Source of the DNA: Verrucomicrobiota bacterium
GTDB lineage: Bacteria; Verrucomicrobiota; Verrucomicrobiia; Opitutales; Opitutaceae
Assembly (NCBI GenBank): GCA_023430565.1
Contig: JAEZAD010000025.1
Location: 1 to 14,443 of the forward strand
DNA: 14,443 nt
Direction: 5' to 3'
Shown one piece after another: positions 1-8,654 of the stretch. Both the position numbers and the translations under genes were made by a program. Under the pieces are notes generated by a model. It was not told the DNA's origin and did not search any database. It saw only the letters and a program-made list of their open reading frames with translations. The number at the start of each line of letters is the position of its first letter. Within the stretch, counting starts at the first letter, position 1.

Positions 1-360
1 CTTGAACCCCGCGCCGTCCGCCGCCGATGGAAATCGATTCAGTGCCGGCGTGAGCCGGCCGAACGCATCCATCGTGAGCACCGCATCCGGCCGGTAGTCA
101 TGTCCCTTCGCGCCGGGTTCATACCACTGGATGTCGACGACGATGTAGCTCCACCCGTGCGCCTTCAGTTTCTGCGCCATGAAATCGGCCTGCGCCTTCG
201 CTTGCTCCTCGGTGATCGTGGTCGCGAAGTTGTCCCAGCTGTTCCAACCCATCGGCGGCGTCGGCGCCCACGCCCGGAACGAGGGAACCTCCGCCGCCCT
301 CACACCGAGCGCGAAAGAAAACAAGCACACCAACCACCACCGGCCGAAGGAAATGTTCAT
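1..360 (-). CDS. GH27 alpha-galactosidase, N-terminal part (cut by window edge)
   Basis: This is the first 120 codons of a gene that reads out of the window with no stop. Residues 1-22 look like a Sec signal peptide: a short basic start, a hydrophobic core WWLVCLFSFALGV and a likely cleavage after VRA. The mature start carries the GH27 hallmark TPPMGWNSWD (residues 34-43). It is followed by a helix and then YIVVDIQWYEP (about 72-82), which matches the second beta strand of the GH27 barrel with its substrate-binding aspartate (Asp76). The catalytic aspartates lie beyond the edge and cannot be checked. GH27 enzymes release terminal alpha-galactosyl groups, for example from galactomannan or galactosylated hemicellulose. 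The ATG at 360-358 is chosen because the signal peptide begins there. It is divergent from the DUF1080 gene and has no Shine-Dalgarno sequence. Family assignment is firm; exact substrate is unknown. Confidence 0.88.
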   Translation of the reverse strand, partial: MNISFGRWWLVCLFSFALGVRAAEVPSFRAWAPTPPMGWNSWDNFATTITEEQAKAQADFMAQKLKAHGWSYIVVDIQWYEPGAKGHDYRPDAVLTMDAFGRLTPALNRFPSAADGAGFK

Positions 361-521
361 GGGGAAATGCGGATCACGCGATCGCCTCCCAATCATGTCT
401 TCCGCCATGACCCCGGCCACCTTCACCGCATCGAACCGTAATGAGGTCGGTTTTGACAGAGATGCGGTTACCCGAATGCTTCCGGCGCCGCGCGACCCGG
501 CGCGCTTCGTCACCTCACCCC
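361..521. promoter_or_regulatory. Divergent intergenic region (GH27 / DUF1080)
   Basis: This 161-bp spacer must hold promoters for both divergent genes. The only motif I can point to is a perfect TTGACA at 453-458 on the plus strand, in a less GC-rich patch. No good -10 hexamer follows at 16-18 bp; the best is AATGCT at 475-480, with three of six matches. No long palindrome was found. The promoter call is an inference from the gene layout and is weak. Confidence 0.3.
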
Positions 522-1397
522 ATGCGTTCTTCGTTATCTCTCGCCGGATTCTTGCTCTCGGCCGTCGTGTTGTTCGTGAGCGCGCCGGGAGCGCGGGGGG
601 CGGCGGAGGGCCCGCGCGAACTTTTCAACGGTCGCGACCTCACCGGATGGGACACGTATCTCGGGCCGCGCTACGACCCGCAGAAAAAGGAATTCGCCGG
701 CGAACCGGTCGGATTGAACCGCGATCCCGACGGCGTGTTCAGCGTGGTGGAGGTCGACGGCGCACCCGCGATCCGAATTTCAGGCACGGTGTGGGGCGGC
801 GTCTCGACCATCGAGGAATTCGAAAACTATCACCTGCGCCTGCAGTTCAAATGGGGCCAAGCCCGCCACGCTCCGCGCGCAAACACGGTCCGCGACAGCG
901 GTGTGCTGTATCACGGCGTGCTGCCGCATGCGGCCGGCGGGCGCTTCTGGTTGCGATCGCAGGAATTCCAGGTGCAGGAGCACGACACCGGCGACTACTG
1001 GGCCGTCGCCGGCACGTCGATCAAGGCCCGCGTGCTCACCGAGGGCCCGAGCGACAAGCCCACCTACCTCCATTCGCCCGCCGGCCCGCTCACCGTTTTT
1101 CGCTCCGGAGCCGCCACGGGCCCGCGCATCCGCCGCTCCGTCGACGCCGAGCACCCCCGCGGAGAATGGAACACGCTCGACTTGTATTGCCTCGGTCAGA
1201 CCAGCCTGCACGTCGTCAACGGCGTCCTCGTGATGACGCTGCACGATTCCGAGCAGCCCGACGGCCAGGGCGGCTGGACGCCGCTCACGAAAGGAAGAAT
1301 CCAGCTTCAATCCGAAGGCGCCGATGTCTTCTACCGCGCCATCGTCGTCCAACCAATCGATCGCTTTCCGAATTTTGTTCTGCCGTCGCAATTATGA
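522..1397 (+). CDS. Secreted DUF1080 / 3-keto-disaccharide hydrolase-like protein
   Basis: The protein has 291 residues. Residues 1-27 form a signal peptide (core LAGFLLSAVVLFVSA, cleavage near ARG/AAEG). The mature part opens with the DUF1080 signature ELFNGRDLTGW (33-43) and continues with DSGVLYHG (125-132) and the region around SQEFQVQEHDTGDYW (146-160), which are typical of this concanavalin-like fold (PF06439). Some family members act on 3-keto-glycosides; many are uncharacterised. An upstream in-frame ATG at 441 would add 27 arginine-rich residues before the signal peptide, so the start at 522 is preferred. The stop codon overlaps the start of the next gene (ATGA at 1394-1397), so the two are probably co-translated. 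Export suggests periplasmic or surface action on a glycan. Family is confident; the reaction is inferred. Confidence 0.85.
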   Translation: MRSSLSLAGFLLSAVVLFVSAPGARGAAEGPRELFNGRDLTGWDTYLGPRYDPQKKEFAGEPVGLNRDPDGVFSVVEVDGAPAIRISGTVWGGVSTIEEFENYHLRLQFKWGQARHAPRANTVRDSGVLYHGVLPHAAGGRFWLRSQEFQVQEHDTGDYWAVAGTSIKARVLTEGPSDKPTYLHSPAGPLTVFRSGAATGPRIRRSVDAEHPRGEWNTLDLYCLGQTSLHVVNGVLVMTLHDSEQPDGQGGWTPLTKGRIQLQSEGADVFYRAIVVQPIDRFPNFVLPSQL

Positions 1398-2554
1398 ATT
1401 TCTCACCGCGTATTCGCCGCCTGGTATTCGCCCTTCTGAGTCTGCTCAACGGTTCCCTTTTCGCGGCGGAGACTCCGCCGCCCGCTGTCTCTGCGCCCCC
1501 GACGGCACGGCCGCAGCCGCCGACGCGTTCGCCCGACGCGCCTGGCGCCCCCGAATTTATCCGGCTCGACGGCCGGGCCGGCGTGAATCCGCCCGTCGAT
1601 GCCGTGGGCAATTTCGTCATCGGGCCCGACTACATTCCGGCGCCCGAACTTACCGTGGTCGAAGGCGTCCCGCAGGGAAAGGTGACGCAGTTCACGATGC
1701 GTTCGCAGGACAGCCAGTTCTTCAACCCCGGCATCGCGCGCAAAGCTTTCGGCACCGTCGATCCCAACAACCCGAAAACGCTCATCGTCGAAACGCACCC
1801 GATCGACTACGAACGCACGATCACCGTCTACGTCCCCGCGCAATACGAGCCCGGCACGCCCGCGCCCTTCATCGTCATCCACGACGGGCCGCCGCTCGGT
1901 AAACCGAACCTCGATCTGCCTCACGTGCTCGACAACCTCATCGCCCAAAAACGCGTGCCCGTGCAGGTCGCCATCATGATCCAGCACGGCGGCGGCGATG
2001 CGCAGGGCCACGAGCGCGGCCGCGAATACGACACGATGTCGGGTTTGTTCGCCGCGTTCATCGAGGCCGAAGTGCTGCCGCTCGTGGAGAAAAACTGCGG
2101 CGTGACTCTCACGAAAGACCCCGAAGCCCGCGCCGCGATGGGCAACAGTTCCGGCGGCGCCGCGGCGTTGATCATGGCATGGTATCGCCCGGATCTGTAT
2201 CGCCGCGTGATTACGACGTCAGGCACGTTCGTGAACCAGCAATGGCCGTTCGATCCCGCGACACCCGGCGGCGCGTGGGATTTTCACGACAAGCTCATCC
2301 CGGAAAGTCCGCGCAAACCGATCCGCCTCTGGATGGCCGTCGGCGATCGCGATCTGCTCAACCCGAATGTCATGCGCGACGGCATGCACGACTGGGTCGA
2401 GGCCAACCATCGCATGGCCCGGGTCCTCGCGGCCAAAGGCTATCGCTACCAATACGTCTTCGCACTCAACGTCGGCCACAGCATGGGACCCGCTCGCGCC
2501 CAGACGATCGCACACGCGCTCGAGTGGGTGTGGCACGATTACGCCGGCAACTGA
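1394..2554 (+). CDS. Exported enterochelin-esterase-like alpha/beta hydrolase
   Basis: The protein has 386 residues. Residues 1-24 look like a signal peptide (LVFALLSLLNGSLFA), followed by a proline-rich linker (about 27-50). The catalytic domain resembles the putative-esterase family PF00756 (Fes/IroD and CE1-type esterases). It has a nucleophile elbow GNSSGG with Ser252, a candidate acid in GDRD (Asp318 or Asp320) and a histidine in GHSMG (His362). The strand before the oxyanion region, FIVIHDGPP (159-167), also fits. Members of this fold cleave ester bonds, including feruloyl or acetyl groups on xylan and siderophore esters. The neighbouring DUF1080 gene and the polysaccharide context favour a glycan ester. 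The ATG at 1394 overlaps the upstream stop, indicating translational coupling; the reading frame stays open far upstream but that part is out-of-frame shadow of the DUF1080 gene. Specificity is unknown. Confidence 0.83.
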   Translation: MNFSPRIRRLVFALLSLLNGSLFAAETPPPAVSAPPTARPQPPTRSPDAPGAPEFIRLDGRAGVNPPVDAVGNFVIGPDYIPAPELTVVEGVPQGKVTQFTMRSQDSQFFNPGIARKAFGTVDPNNPKTLIVETHPIDYERTITVYVPAQYEPGTPAPFIVIHDGPPLGKPNLDLPHVLDNLIAQKRVPVQVAIMIQHGGGDAQGHERGREYDTMSGLFAAFIEAEVLPLVEKNCGVTLTKDPEARAAMGNSSGGAAALIMAWYRPDLYRRVITTSGTFVNQQWPFDPATPGGAWDFHDKLIPESPRKPIRLWMAVGDRDLLNPNVMRDGMHDWVEANHRMARVLAAKGYRYQYVFALNVGHSMGPARAQTIAHALEWVWHDYAGN

Positions 2555-2581
2555 ACTCCGCGTCAGCGTCGCCGCGCCGGC

Positions 2582-4063
2582 TCAGTGCTCCGACGGCGCT
2601 TCGAGTCGCTCCAATTCCGCCGTGGCCGCCGCGTGATTCGACCACGTGGCTGGCGCCGCCCTGAGCGCCGCGCGCAATGCCTCCGCCGCATGCGAGCGCT
2701 GGCCGCTCACCAGAAAAACGCGGGCGCTCACGAGCAGCAGATCCGGGTCGTCCGGCGCCGCATCCAGCGCCGTCGCCACATCGCTCGCAGCCGCGGCGAT
2801 ACTTCCCGCCTGAAGTTGCAGCTCGGCCCGCCCCCGAAGCGCCTCGACGTGCTCGCCGTCGATCTTCAGCGCCGAATCGAAATACACGCGCGCGAGCTTC
2901 AATCTGCCTTGCGCCACATACGATTCGGCCGAGCTCGCCAGCGCCGCAGGATCGACCTCCACCGGCGGATCGTCCAGCCGCTCGAGTTCGCGATACAGAT
3001 AGGTGATGGGCGGCCCCCATGTCGCCACGACGTGCTTCGCCGGGAACAGGAGATTCAACGCAGCCAGCACCATCACCCGGCCCGCCGTCAATGAGACCCC
3101 CGTCAAACGTTCCCGGCAGACCACCCCCAAGGCCATGATCGGCATCAGAATCGCAGTCGCGCGCGAGAGGTCATCCGCCAGGATAAACACCACCGCGAGC
3201 GTGGCCGCCGCTACGACGCCTAACGTCCATCGCCGGCCCGCCCCCAGCACCCCCGCCACCACGAACACCCACCCCCAACGCAATCCGTGCCACGCCCCTT
3301 CCAGATGGGAGCGCGCGAGCAAACTCTCGCGCCGTTCCCACAAAGACTGCACATAGCTCCCTGTCATCCGATCGTCGGCGGCGAAAATTAAACCCGTCCG
3401 GATTGCGAGCCACGGCAGTAATCCCACCCCGCCGACCACCAGATCCTTCAGCCAGTCTTTTTTCTCCTGTTGGAAGAACTCGGCCCTCACGAGCAGCGAA
3501 ATCGGCAGGGCAAAGACGAACCGCTCGTCCACCCAGGGAGCAAGCAACAGCGCCGCCACGAACAACGATCGCCGCCGGGCGAACGACACCAGCAGCATGC
3601 CGAGCACGCACCACGAATCGAAATACGCGAGCCAGCCCGTCGACACGAAAAACCACGAGCTCGTCGCCATCACGATCGTCGCCGCCACCGTTTCCCCGTT
3701 CGACCAGCCCCGCTTCAACAGCAGCCTCGCCACGAAACCCAACACGAGCAGACACCCGAGATGCGGCAGCGCGAGAAAGGCCCAGTCCGGCAGGCGCAAC
3801 CCATGCGCGAGGATCGGAAACAACAGCCGCCATCGAATCACCTGATTGGATACACTATCGATCTCCGCCCACGGTTGGTCGACCTGCGCCAGGGCGTAGG
3901 CCGCCCGATTCACCTCCGGAAAGCCGCGCGCCATCGGCACATCCAGCCCCCGCCAGATCGCAACCCGCGGGGTGAAGAAGAACAGCGTCAACAAAGCCGC
4001 CGCGATCGCCATGCCCGCCGCTCTGCCCCACGTGCGCCACCGGCCGGAGCTATCCGAAATCAT
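2582..4063 (-). CDS. Polytopic membrane protein with C-terminal TPR-like repeats
   Basis: I do not recognise a named family. The 493-residue protein has about eight or nine hydrophobic segments, roughly at 16-35, 93-116, 124-148, 152-192, 207-227, 262-277, 279-296, 302-316 and 328-346. A soluble tail (about 371-489) follows, with alanine-rich helical repeats that look like three TPR units (cores near 383-405, 406-440 and 441-472). An acidic, tryptophan-containing loop after the first membrane segment and the following RWRLLFPIL (77-85) recall GT-C-fold glycosyltransferase-like membrane proteins, but no catalytic motif is certain. The start at 4063 is chosen because the open frame upstream (to 4381) is arginine-rich, lacks membrane character and runs into the divergent deacetylase gene. 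It converges on the esterase with 27 bp between stops. It could be an envelope glycosyltransferase or an assembly protein; this is a guess. Confidence 0.7.
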   Translation of the reverse strand: MISDSSGRWRTWGRAAGMAIAAALLTLFFFTPRVAIWRGLDVPMARGFPEVNRAAYALAQVDQPWAEIDSVSNQVIRWRLLFPILAHGLRLPDWAFLALPHLGCLLVLGFVARLLLKRGWSNGETVAATIVMATSSWFFVSTGWLAYFDSWCVLGMLLVSFARRRSLFVAALLLAPWVDERFVFALPISLLVRAEFFQQEKKDWLKDLVVGGVGLLPWLAIRTGLIFAADDRMTGSYVQSLWERRESLLARSHLEGAWHGLRWGWVFVVAGVLGAGRRWTLGVVAAATLAVVFILADDLSRATAILMPIMALGVVCRERLTGVSLTAGRVMVLAALNLLFPAKHVVATWGPPITYLYRELERLDDPPVEVDPAALASSAESYVAQGRLKLARVYFDSALKIDGEHVEALRGRAELQLQAGSIAAAASDVATALDAAPDDPDLLLVSARVFLVSGQRSHAAEALRAALRAAPATWSNHAAATAELERLEAPSEH

Positions 4064-4292
4064 GCGCCAGCCTGTTGCAGCGCTCGTCGCGGGCGCCAGC
4101 CGATTTGCGTAGGTCTTAGCCCCCGAGGTCCGTCGCGCTCGCGCGGTGACCCGACAGTTGGACGCCAGAAACCACGCTCGCGCATCGCCCGCACGGCGAA
4201 GTCCGCGTCTTTCGATTCCCGGCAAATGAACGCTTTTCCGCCCGATCGGATCTCCGCACACTCCACCGGTTCGACTGCACCCCTTTCCTCTC
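4064..4292. promoter_or_regulatory. Divergent intergenic region (TPR membrane protein / deacetylase)
   Basis: This is a 229-bp spacer between two divergent starts. It should contain both promoters, but no clear -35/-10 pair, operator palindrome or riboswitch fold was seen. The last bases before the deacetylase start (4281-4292) form a pyrimidine tract, CCCTTTCCTCTC, with no Shine-Dalgarno sequence. The promoter role is inferred from gene layout only. Confidence 0.3.
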
Positions 4293-5129
4293 ATGCACTG
4301 CCGTGTTTTGCGCCGTTCGGCGCTTCTCCTGCCGCTTCTCGCCCTCGCGCCGCTGACCAACGCCTCGCCCGCCGCGAACATCTGGCCAGGCGGTGCGAGC
4401 TGCGCCGTCTCGCTGACCTACGACGACGCCGTGCCGGTCCATCATCAGCGCGTCGCGCCGCTGCTGGAGCAGCACGGCTTGCGCGGCACGTTCTACCTCC
4501 TCGTGCGCAGCATCGAAAATGCGGCTGCGTGGAAACGCGTCGCCGCCGCCGGACACGAGTTGGGGAATCACTCCCTCTTTCACCCCTGCCGCCGCGACAC
4601 CGGCAACGCCTCCTGGCTCGCGTCAGATTACGACCTCGCCAACTACACGCCCCGCCGCTTCCGCGACGAACTCACCGTCGCCAACTTCGTGCTCGACCTG
4701 CTCGACGGCGGAGAACCGCGCACCTACGGCAACAACTGCACCCATCTCACCCTCGGTCGCGGGCCGCAGGAACAGCCGATGGATCCGATTCTCGCCGACT
4801 TGTTCGTCGCCGCCCGCGGCACGATCACGAACCAGCCCGTCGATCCCGCGCAGCCCGTATTCACGCGCCTGGGACACTACAACGGCGACAGCAAAACCTT
4901 CGCACAACTCCGCGCCGAAATCGAAGCCGCCCGCGCCCGCGGCGGCTGGATCATCTACATGTTCCACGGCGTGGGCGCCGGCACGCATAACCTCTTCGTC
5001 AACGACGACGAGCATCGCCAGCTCATCGAATGGCTCGCCCAGGAACGGGCCACCATCTGGACCGCCCCCGTGGTCGAGATCGCACGCCACCTGCAGTCGC
5101 AGCAAAACCACACCTCCGCCAGCCCCTAG
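4293..5129 (+). CDS. Secreted polysaccharide deacetylase (CE4 / NodB domain)
   Basis: The protein has 278 residues. Residues 1-25 are a signal peptide (LLLPLLALAPLTNA), so it acts outside the cytoplasm. The NodB domain spans about 36-265. Motif 1 is SLTYDDA, with Asp44 (probable base) and Asp45 (metal ligand); the usual phenylalanine is a tyrosine. Motif 2 is GNHSLFHP, with metal ligands His93 and His97. A late FHG (224-226) could supply the catalytic histidine His225. CE4 enzymes use a divalent metal to remove N- or O-acetyl groups from chitin oligomers, peptidoglycan or xylan. A GH10 xylanase lies 3.5 kb downstream, so acetyl-xylan is possible, but the gene stands alone between two minus-strand genes and peptidoglycan or another glycan is equally open. 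The insertion between motif 2 and the next conserved block (about 98-180) is long for a compact CE4 domain. Confidence 0.87.
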   Translation: MHCRVLRRSALLLPLLALAPLTNASPAANIWPGGASCAVSLTYDDAVPVHHQRVAPLLEQHGLRGTFYLLVRSIENAAAWKRVAAAGHELGNHSLFHPCRRDTGNASWLASDYDLANYTPRRFRDELTVANFVLDLLDGGEPRTYGNNCTHLTLGRGPQEQPMDPILADLFVAARGTITNQPVDPAQPVFTRLGHYNGDSKTFAQLRAEIEAARARGGWIIYMFHGVGAGTHNLFVNDDEHRQLIEWLAQERATIWTAPVVEIARHLQSQQNHTSASP

Positions 5130-5140
5130 GCCGGTTCGAA

Positions 5141-6133
5141 TTACGGCTTCCGGTCGGGGCCAAGTTCCGTGGTCGCCATCCAGAAGAGATCGCTCTGCTT
5201 TCCGTCGTGCCGCACGAAAAACAGATACCGCCCATCCGGAGAAAGCGTCGGGGCATACTCGTTCGCAGCCGTGTTGACGCCCTTCAACGGCACCGGCTCG
5301 GACCACGTCTTTTCCCCCTCGCGAAAACTCACGTAGAGATCCAGGTGACGCGCCCCGTCACGCGCGGTCGCGAAGACGATGAATCGTCCATCTCGCGAGA
5401 TGCACGGATCATACTCCGGCGAGGACGTGCTTAAAGGCGGGCCGAAATTCACGGCGCGATCCACGCCGGCGGCGTCTTTCTCGATCCGATATAAATCGAA
5501 ATCGCCCTCCCCTCCCGTTCGATTCGATGCGAAGACAATCGTGCCGTCGGAGCTCTGGTTGAAATAGAATTCCGCGGCATCCGAGTTGAGCGGCGACGGC
5601 AGGCGTGAAGGTTCGCCCCAACCGGTCCCCGTCCGCTCAACGACCCAGAGGTCCCGACGATTGCCGGCCACCGACTCGTCCCCGTCCGCCGTAAAATACA
5701 ACTTTCGATCGTCGCTGGAGAGAAACGGCTCGTGGCAGACCTTGAACCTCGAGCCAAACGCCACCGGTTCGAACTCCGTCCATCCGCTCTCATTGCGGTA
5801 TGCCACGAGCAGTTTGGGTTGTGAGAAGGTCGCGTCCGTTTCCGTGAGATAACACTCCCGCAGATCCGAGGAGAACGCGATCCGGGCCTCGAACCGGTCC
5901 GGGCGCGACCCGAGTCCCGGCGCGAATAGCTCCGCGCCTTCTCCTGGCAGCGTTGCACCCAAATAAGCCGATGATGCCCCCAAGGCCCCACCCTCCACGT
6001 TTGCCCGCGCGGCCACGTCGCTCGCCTCGCCACCGAGCACGGGCGAGGGGCCCAAGGAGCCGATCGGCCCCCACAACGCGGCAGCAACGGACACGAAACC
6101 CATGAGCGGCAACAGGCGGGGACGCAGGTTCAT
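5141..6133 (-). CDS. Exported PD40/TolB-like beta-propeller protein
   Basis: The protein has 330 residues with an N-terminal hydrophobic segment (about 8-26) that looks like a signal peptide or anchor. From about residue 85 it carries repeats about 50-55 residues long. Each has an acidic-loop strand motif of the DGRxxxF type (141-147, 196-201, 248-254, 300-306), followed by a DLW/DLY/DLF motif (161, 213, 265, 315) and often a W-x-EP turn (171-175, 277-280). This is the PD40 (WD40-like, PF07676) pattern seen in TolB and in OmpA-linked propellers, usually a protein- or ligand-binding scaffold rather than an enzyme. The ATG at 6133 is preferred over an in-frame start at 6247 because the signal segment begins there. 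It ends only 11 bp from the convergent deacetylase stop. No partner can be named from the context. Confidence 0.75.
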   Translation of the reverse strand: MNLRPRLLPLMGFVSVAAALWGPIGSLGPSPVLGGEASDVAARANVEGGALGASSAYLGATLPGEGAELFAPGLGSRPDRFEARIAFSSDLRECYLTETDATFSQPKLLVAYRNESGWTEFEPVAFGSRFKVCHEPFLSSDDRKLYFTADGDESVAGNRRDLWVVERTGTGWGEPSRLPSPLNSDAAEFYFNQSSDGTIVFASNRTGGEGDFDLYRIEKDAAGVDRAVNFGPPLSTSSPEYDPCISRDGRFIVFATARDGARHLDLYVSFREGEKTWSEPVPLKGVNTAANEYAPTLSPDGRYLFFVRHDGKQSDLFWMATTELGPDRKP

Positions 6134-6303
6134 TGGAGAGGTGCTTGCATAAGCCCGGCAAGTCACGCGTCCCTTCAACCCATTTCGGCACGGCGACAAA
6201 AAGAAGTCTTCGCCATGCATGGACGGCCTTTCCAGGGGCGCCCGCACTTTCCACGCTCGTGCTTTTGCCTCGGACAGATTTCAACCTTCCATAAACCACC
6301 ATC
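6134..6303. promoter_or_regulatory. Divergent intergenic region (propeller / metY) with a hairpin
   Basis: This 170-bp spacer separates the divergent propeller and metY genes. It contains an inverted repeat: GTGCTTGC (6141-6148) pairs with GCAAG-T-CAC (6158-6166) across a nine-base loop ATAAGCCCG, with one bulged T. The hairpin lies 7 bases from the propeller start, so it would sit in that gene's 5' untranslated region, or about 140 bases upstream of metY on the other strand. A loose resemblance to SAM-riboswitch words (GAGAGGTG, CCCGGCAA) is present, but the aptamer fold is not. No promoter motif is clear. Confidence 0.3.
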
Positions 6304-7617
<1,314 letters not shown>

Positions 7618-7628
7618 GTCCGACCGCG

Positions 7629-7662
7629 GGAACCCCCTCGCCGCCGATCACGCGAGGGGTCC
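7629..7662 (+). terminator. GC-rich hairpin after metY, possible terminator without U-tract
   Basis: CCCCTCGC (7634-7641) pairs perfectly with GCGAGGGG (7652-7659) across a ten-base loop. The outer GGA (7629-7631) can pair with TCC (7660-7662) across a two-base bulge. It begins 12 bases after the metY stop, where a terminator is expected, but the following bases are CACCCCG with no T-run. It may stop transcription with help from Rho or only protect the 3' end. Confidence 0.4.
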
Positions 7663-7739
7663 ACCCCGCCCCGCGCGCCGCAACGAAGGGATCGGTCCCG
7701 CACGGGTGTTGAAATGACGTGGCCTCGTCCGGCCCCGCA

Positions 7740-8501
7740 ATGTCGGCCCGCGTTCTCCCCTTCCTTCACCTGCATCGCCTTTGCGGCGCATTCCTCCTGC
7801 TCGCCTTCCTCGCCGGCGAACAAACGCTCGCTTCGCCCGGTGACGCGCGGCTGACGGCCCGGCCCGGTCAGCCAACCGAACCGTTCGCCCCCGGCCTCAC
7901 CGATCTCGGTCTCGCCCGCAAACGCGACGGTTTCGTGTATGTCCCGTCCAACTACGTCCCCACGAAACCCGCGCCCTTGCTGGTGCTTCTCCACGGCGCC
8001 GGCGGCTCCGCCAAACGCGCGTGGACCGCATACGCCAAAATGGCCGAGCCGCGCGGCCTAATCGTGCTCGCCATCGACTCGCGGTGGCGAACCTGGGACG
8101 CCATCCAGCACCGCTGGGGCGACGACGTGACGTTCATCGACGCCGCGCTTGCTCACGTATTCGCCCGCCATCGCATCGACCCAGCGCAGGTGGCTCTCGC
8201 CGGTTTCTCGGACGGCGCGTCCTACGCGCTATCCCTCGGCGCCGCGAACGGCGATCTCTTCACCCACGTCGTCGCCTTCGCGCCGGCTTCGATCCGACCC
8301 GTCCTCCCTCGCGGCCAACCGCGCATCTTCATTTCGCACGGCACCCGCGACGACATCCTTTCGGTCGAGCTTTCCCGTCGCGGCATTGTCCCGACGCTGC
8401 GCCAAGCCGGCTACGACGTCACCTACCGCGAGACCGATCTGGGACACGAAGTGGACTGGAATATCTCCATCGAAATGCTCACGTGGTTCCTCGGCCGCTA
8501 G
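7740..8501 (+). CDS. Exported LpqC/CE1-like esterase (alpha/beta hydrolase)
   Basis: The protein has 253 residues with a signal peptide at about 1-32 (core CGAFLLLAFLAG, cleavage near TLA/SPG). The fold is that of the polyhydroxybutyrate-depolymerase/LpqC and feruloyl-esterase group. The oxyanion strand LLVLLHGAGGSA (80-91) is followed by the nucleophile elbow GFSDGAS (Ser157), the acid in HGTRDDIL (Asp204 or Asp205) and the histidine in LGHEVDW (His236). It lacks a large lid and is close to minimal size for the family. A GTG at 7719, seven codons upstream, is a possible alternative start, but the ATG at 7740 gives a normal signal peptide. The next gene on the same strand is a GH10 xylanase, so removal of feruloyl or acetyl groups from xylan is a reasonable inference; carboxylesterase activity on another substrate is the alternative. 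The two genes are 287 bp apart, with hairpins between them, so they may be transcribed separately. Confidence 0.82.
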   Translation: MSARVLPFLHLHRLCGAFLLLAFLAGEQTLASPGDARLTARPGQPTEPFAPGLTDLGLARKRDGFVYVPSNYVPTKPAPLLVLLHGAGGSAKRAWTAYAKMAEPRGLIVLAIDSRWRTWDAIQHRWGDDVTFIDAALAHVFARHRIDPAQVALAGFSDGASYALSLGAANGDLFTHVVAFAPASIRPVLPRGQPRIFISHGTRDDILSVELSRRGIVPTLRQAGYDVTYRETDLGHEVDWNISIEMLTWFLGR

Positions 8502-8518
8502 CCCGCCGGTCCCTCCGC

Positions 8519-8541
8519 GCGCCCCGCGCTTCGCGGCGCGT
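8519..8541 (+). terminator. GC-rich hairpin shortly after the esterase
   Basis: CGCG plus CCGCG (8519-8529, with a two-base CC bulge) pairs with CGCGG plus CGCG (8533-8541) across the loop CTT. It begins 18 bases after the esterase stop. The bases that follow are TAAAACC, not a T-run, so it is at best a weak terminator or an mRNA 3'-end stabiliser. Confidence 0.35.
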
Positions 8542-8613
8542 AAAACCGCCATTTCCGCCGGCAAGACGTAAGCCCAAGCACGCCAGCACGCGCCGGAATT
8601 TCCGCGCGAAAAA

Positions 8614-8627
8614 TTCTAACGTTAGCA
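8614..8627. promoter_or_regulatory. LacI-family-like operator palindrome upstream of the xylanase
   Basis: CTAACGTTAG (8616-8625) is a perfect 10-bp palindrome with a central CG, and the T at 8614 pairs with the A at 8627 one base beyond a mismatch. LacI/GalR-family repressors commonly bind palindromes with a central CpG, and they often control sugar-utilisation genes. It lies in an AT-richer patch (GAAAAATTCTAACG...) within otherwise very GC-rich DNA, 164 bp before the xylanase ATG, where a promoter is expected. No regulator gene is in the window, so the assignment is inferred. Confidence 0.45.
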
Positions 8628-8654
8628 TCGTCTCCCGTTTGCTGGACTGATCCG

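Noticed and set aside
179..1393. Upstream extension of the esterase-like gene by 405 codons.
   Set aside because: The extension is arginine-rich and out of frame over the DUF1080 gene; the signal peptide at 1394 marks the real start.
3470..4990. A 506-codon plus-strand open frame rich in Arg, Pro and His.
   Set aside because: It crosses the membrane-TPR gene antisense and then the deacetylase out of frame, and has no recognisable fold.
5130..5147. Possible bidirectional terminator between the convergent deacetylase and propeller genes.
   Set aside because: Only a four-pair GCCG/CGGC stem with a ten-base loop and no T-run can be drawn; too weak to call.
6134..6170. Possible SAM riboswitch upstream of metY, suggested by GAGAGGTG and CCCGGCAA.
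   Set aside because: Only nine bases separate the two words, leaving no room for the P2 kink-turn arm of SAM-I. No flanking P1 or P3 stems are seen, and the element is about 140 bases from metY.
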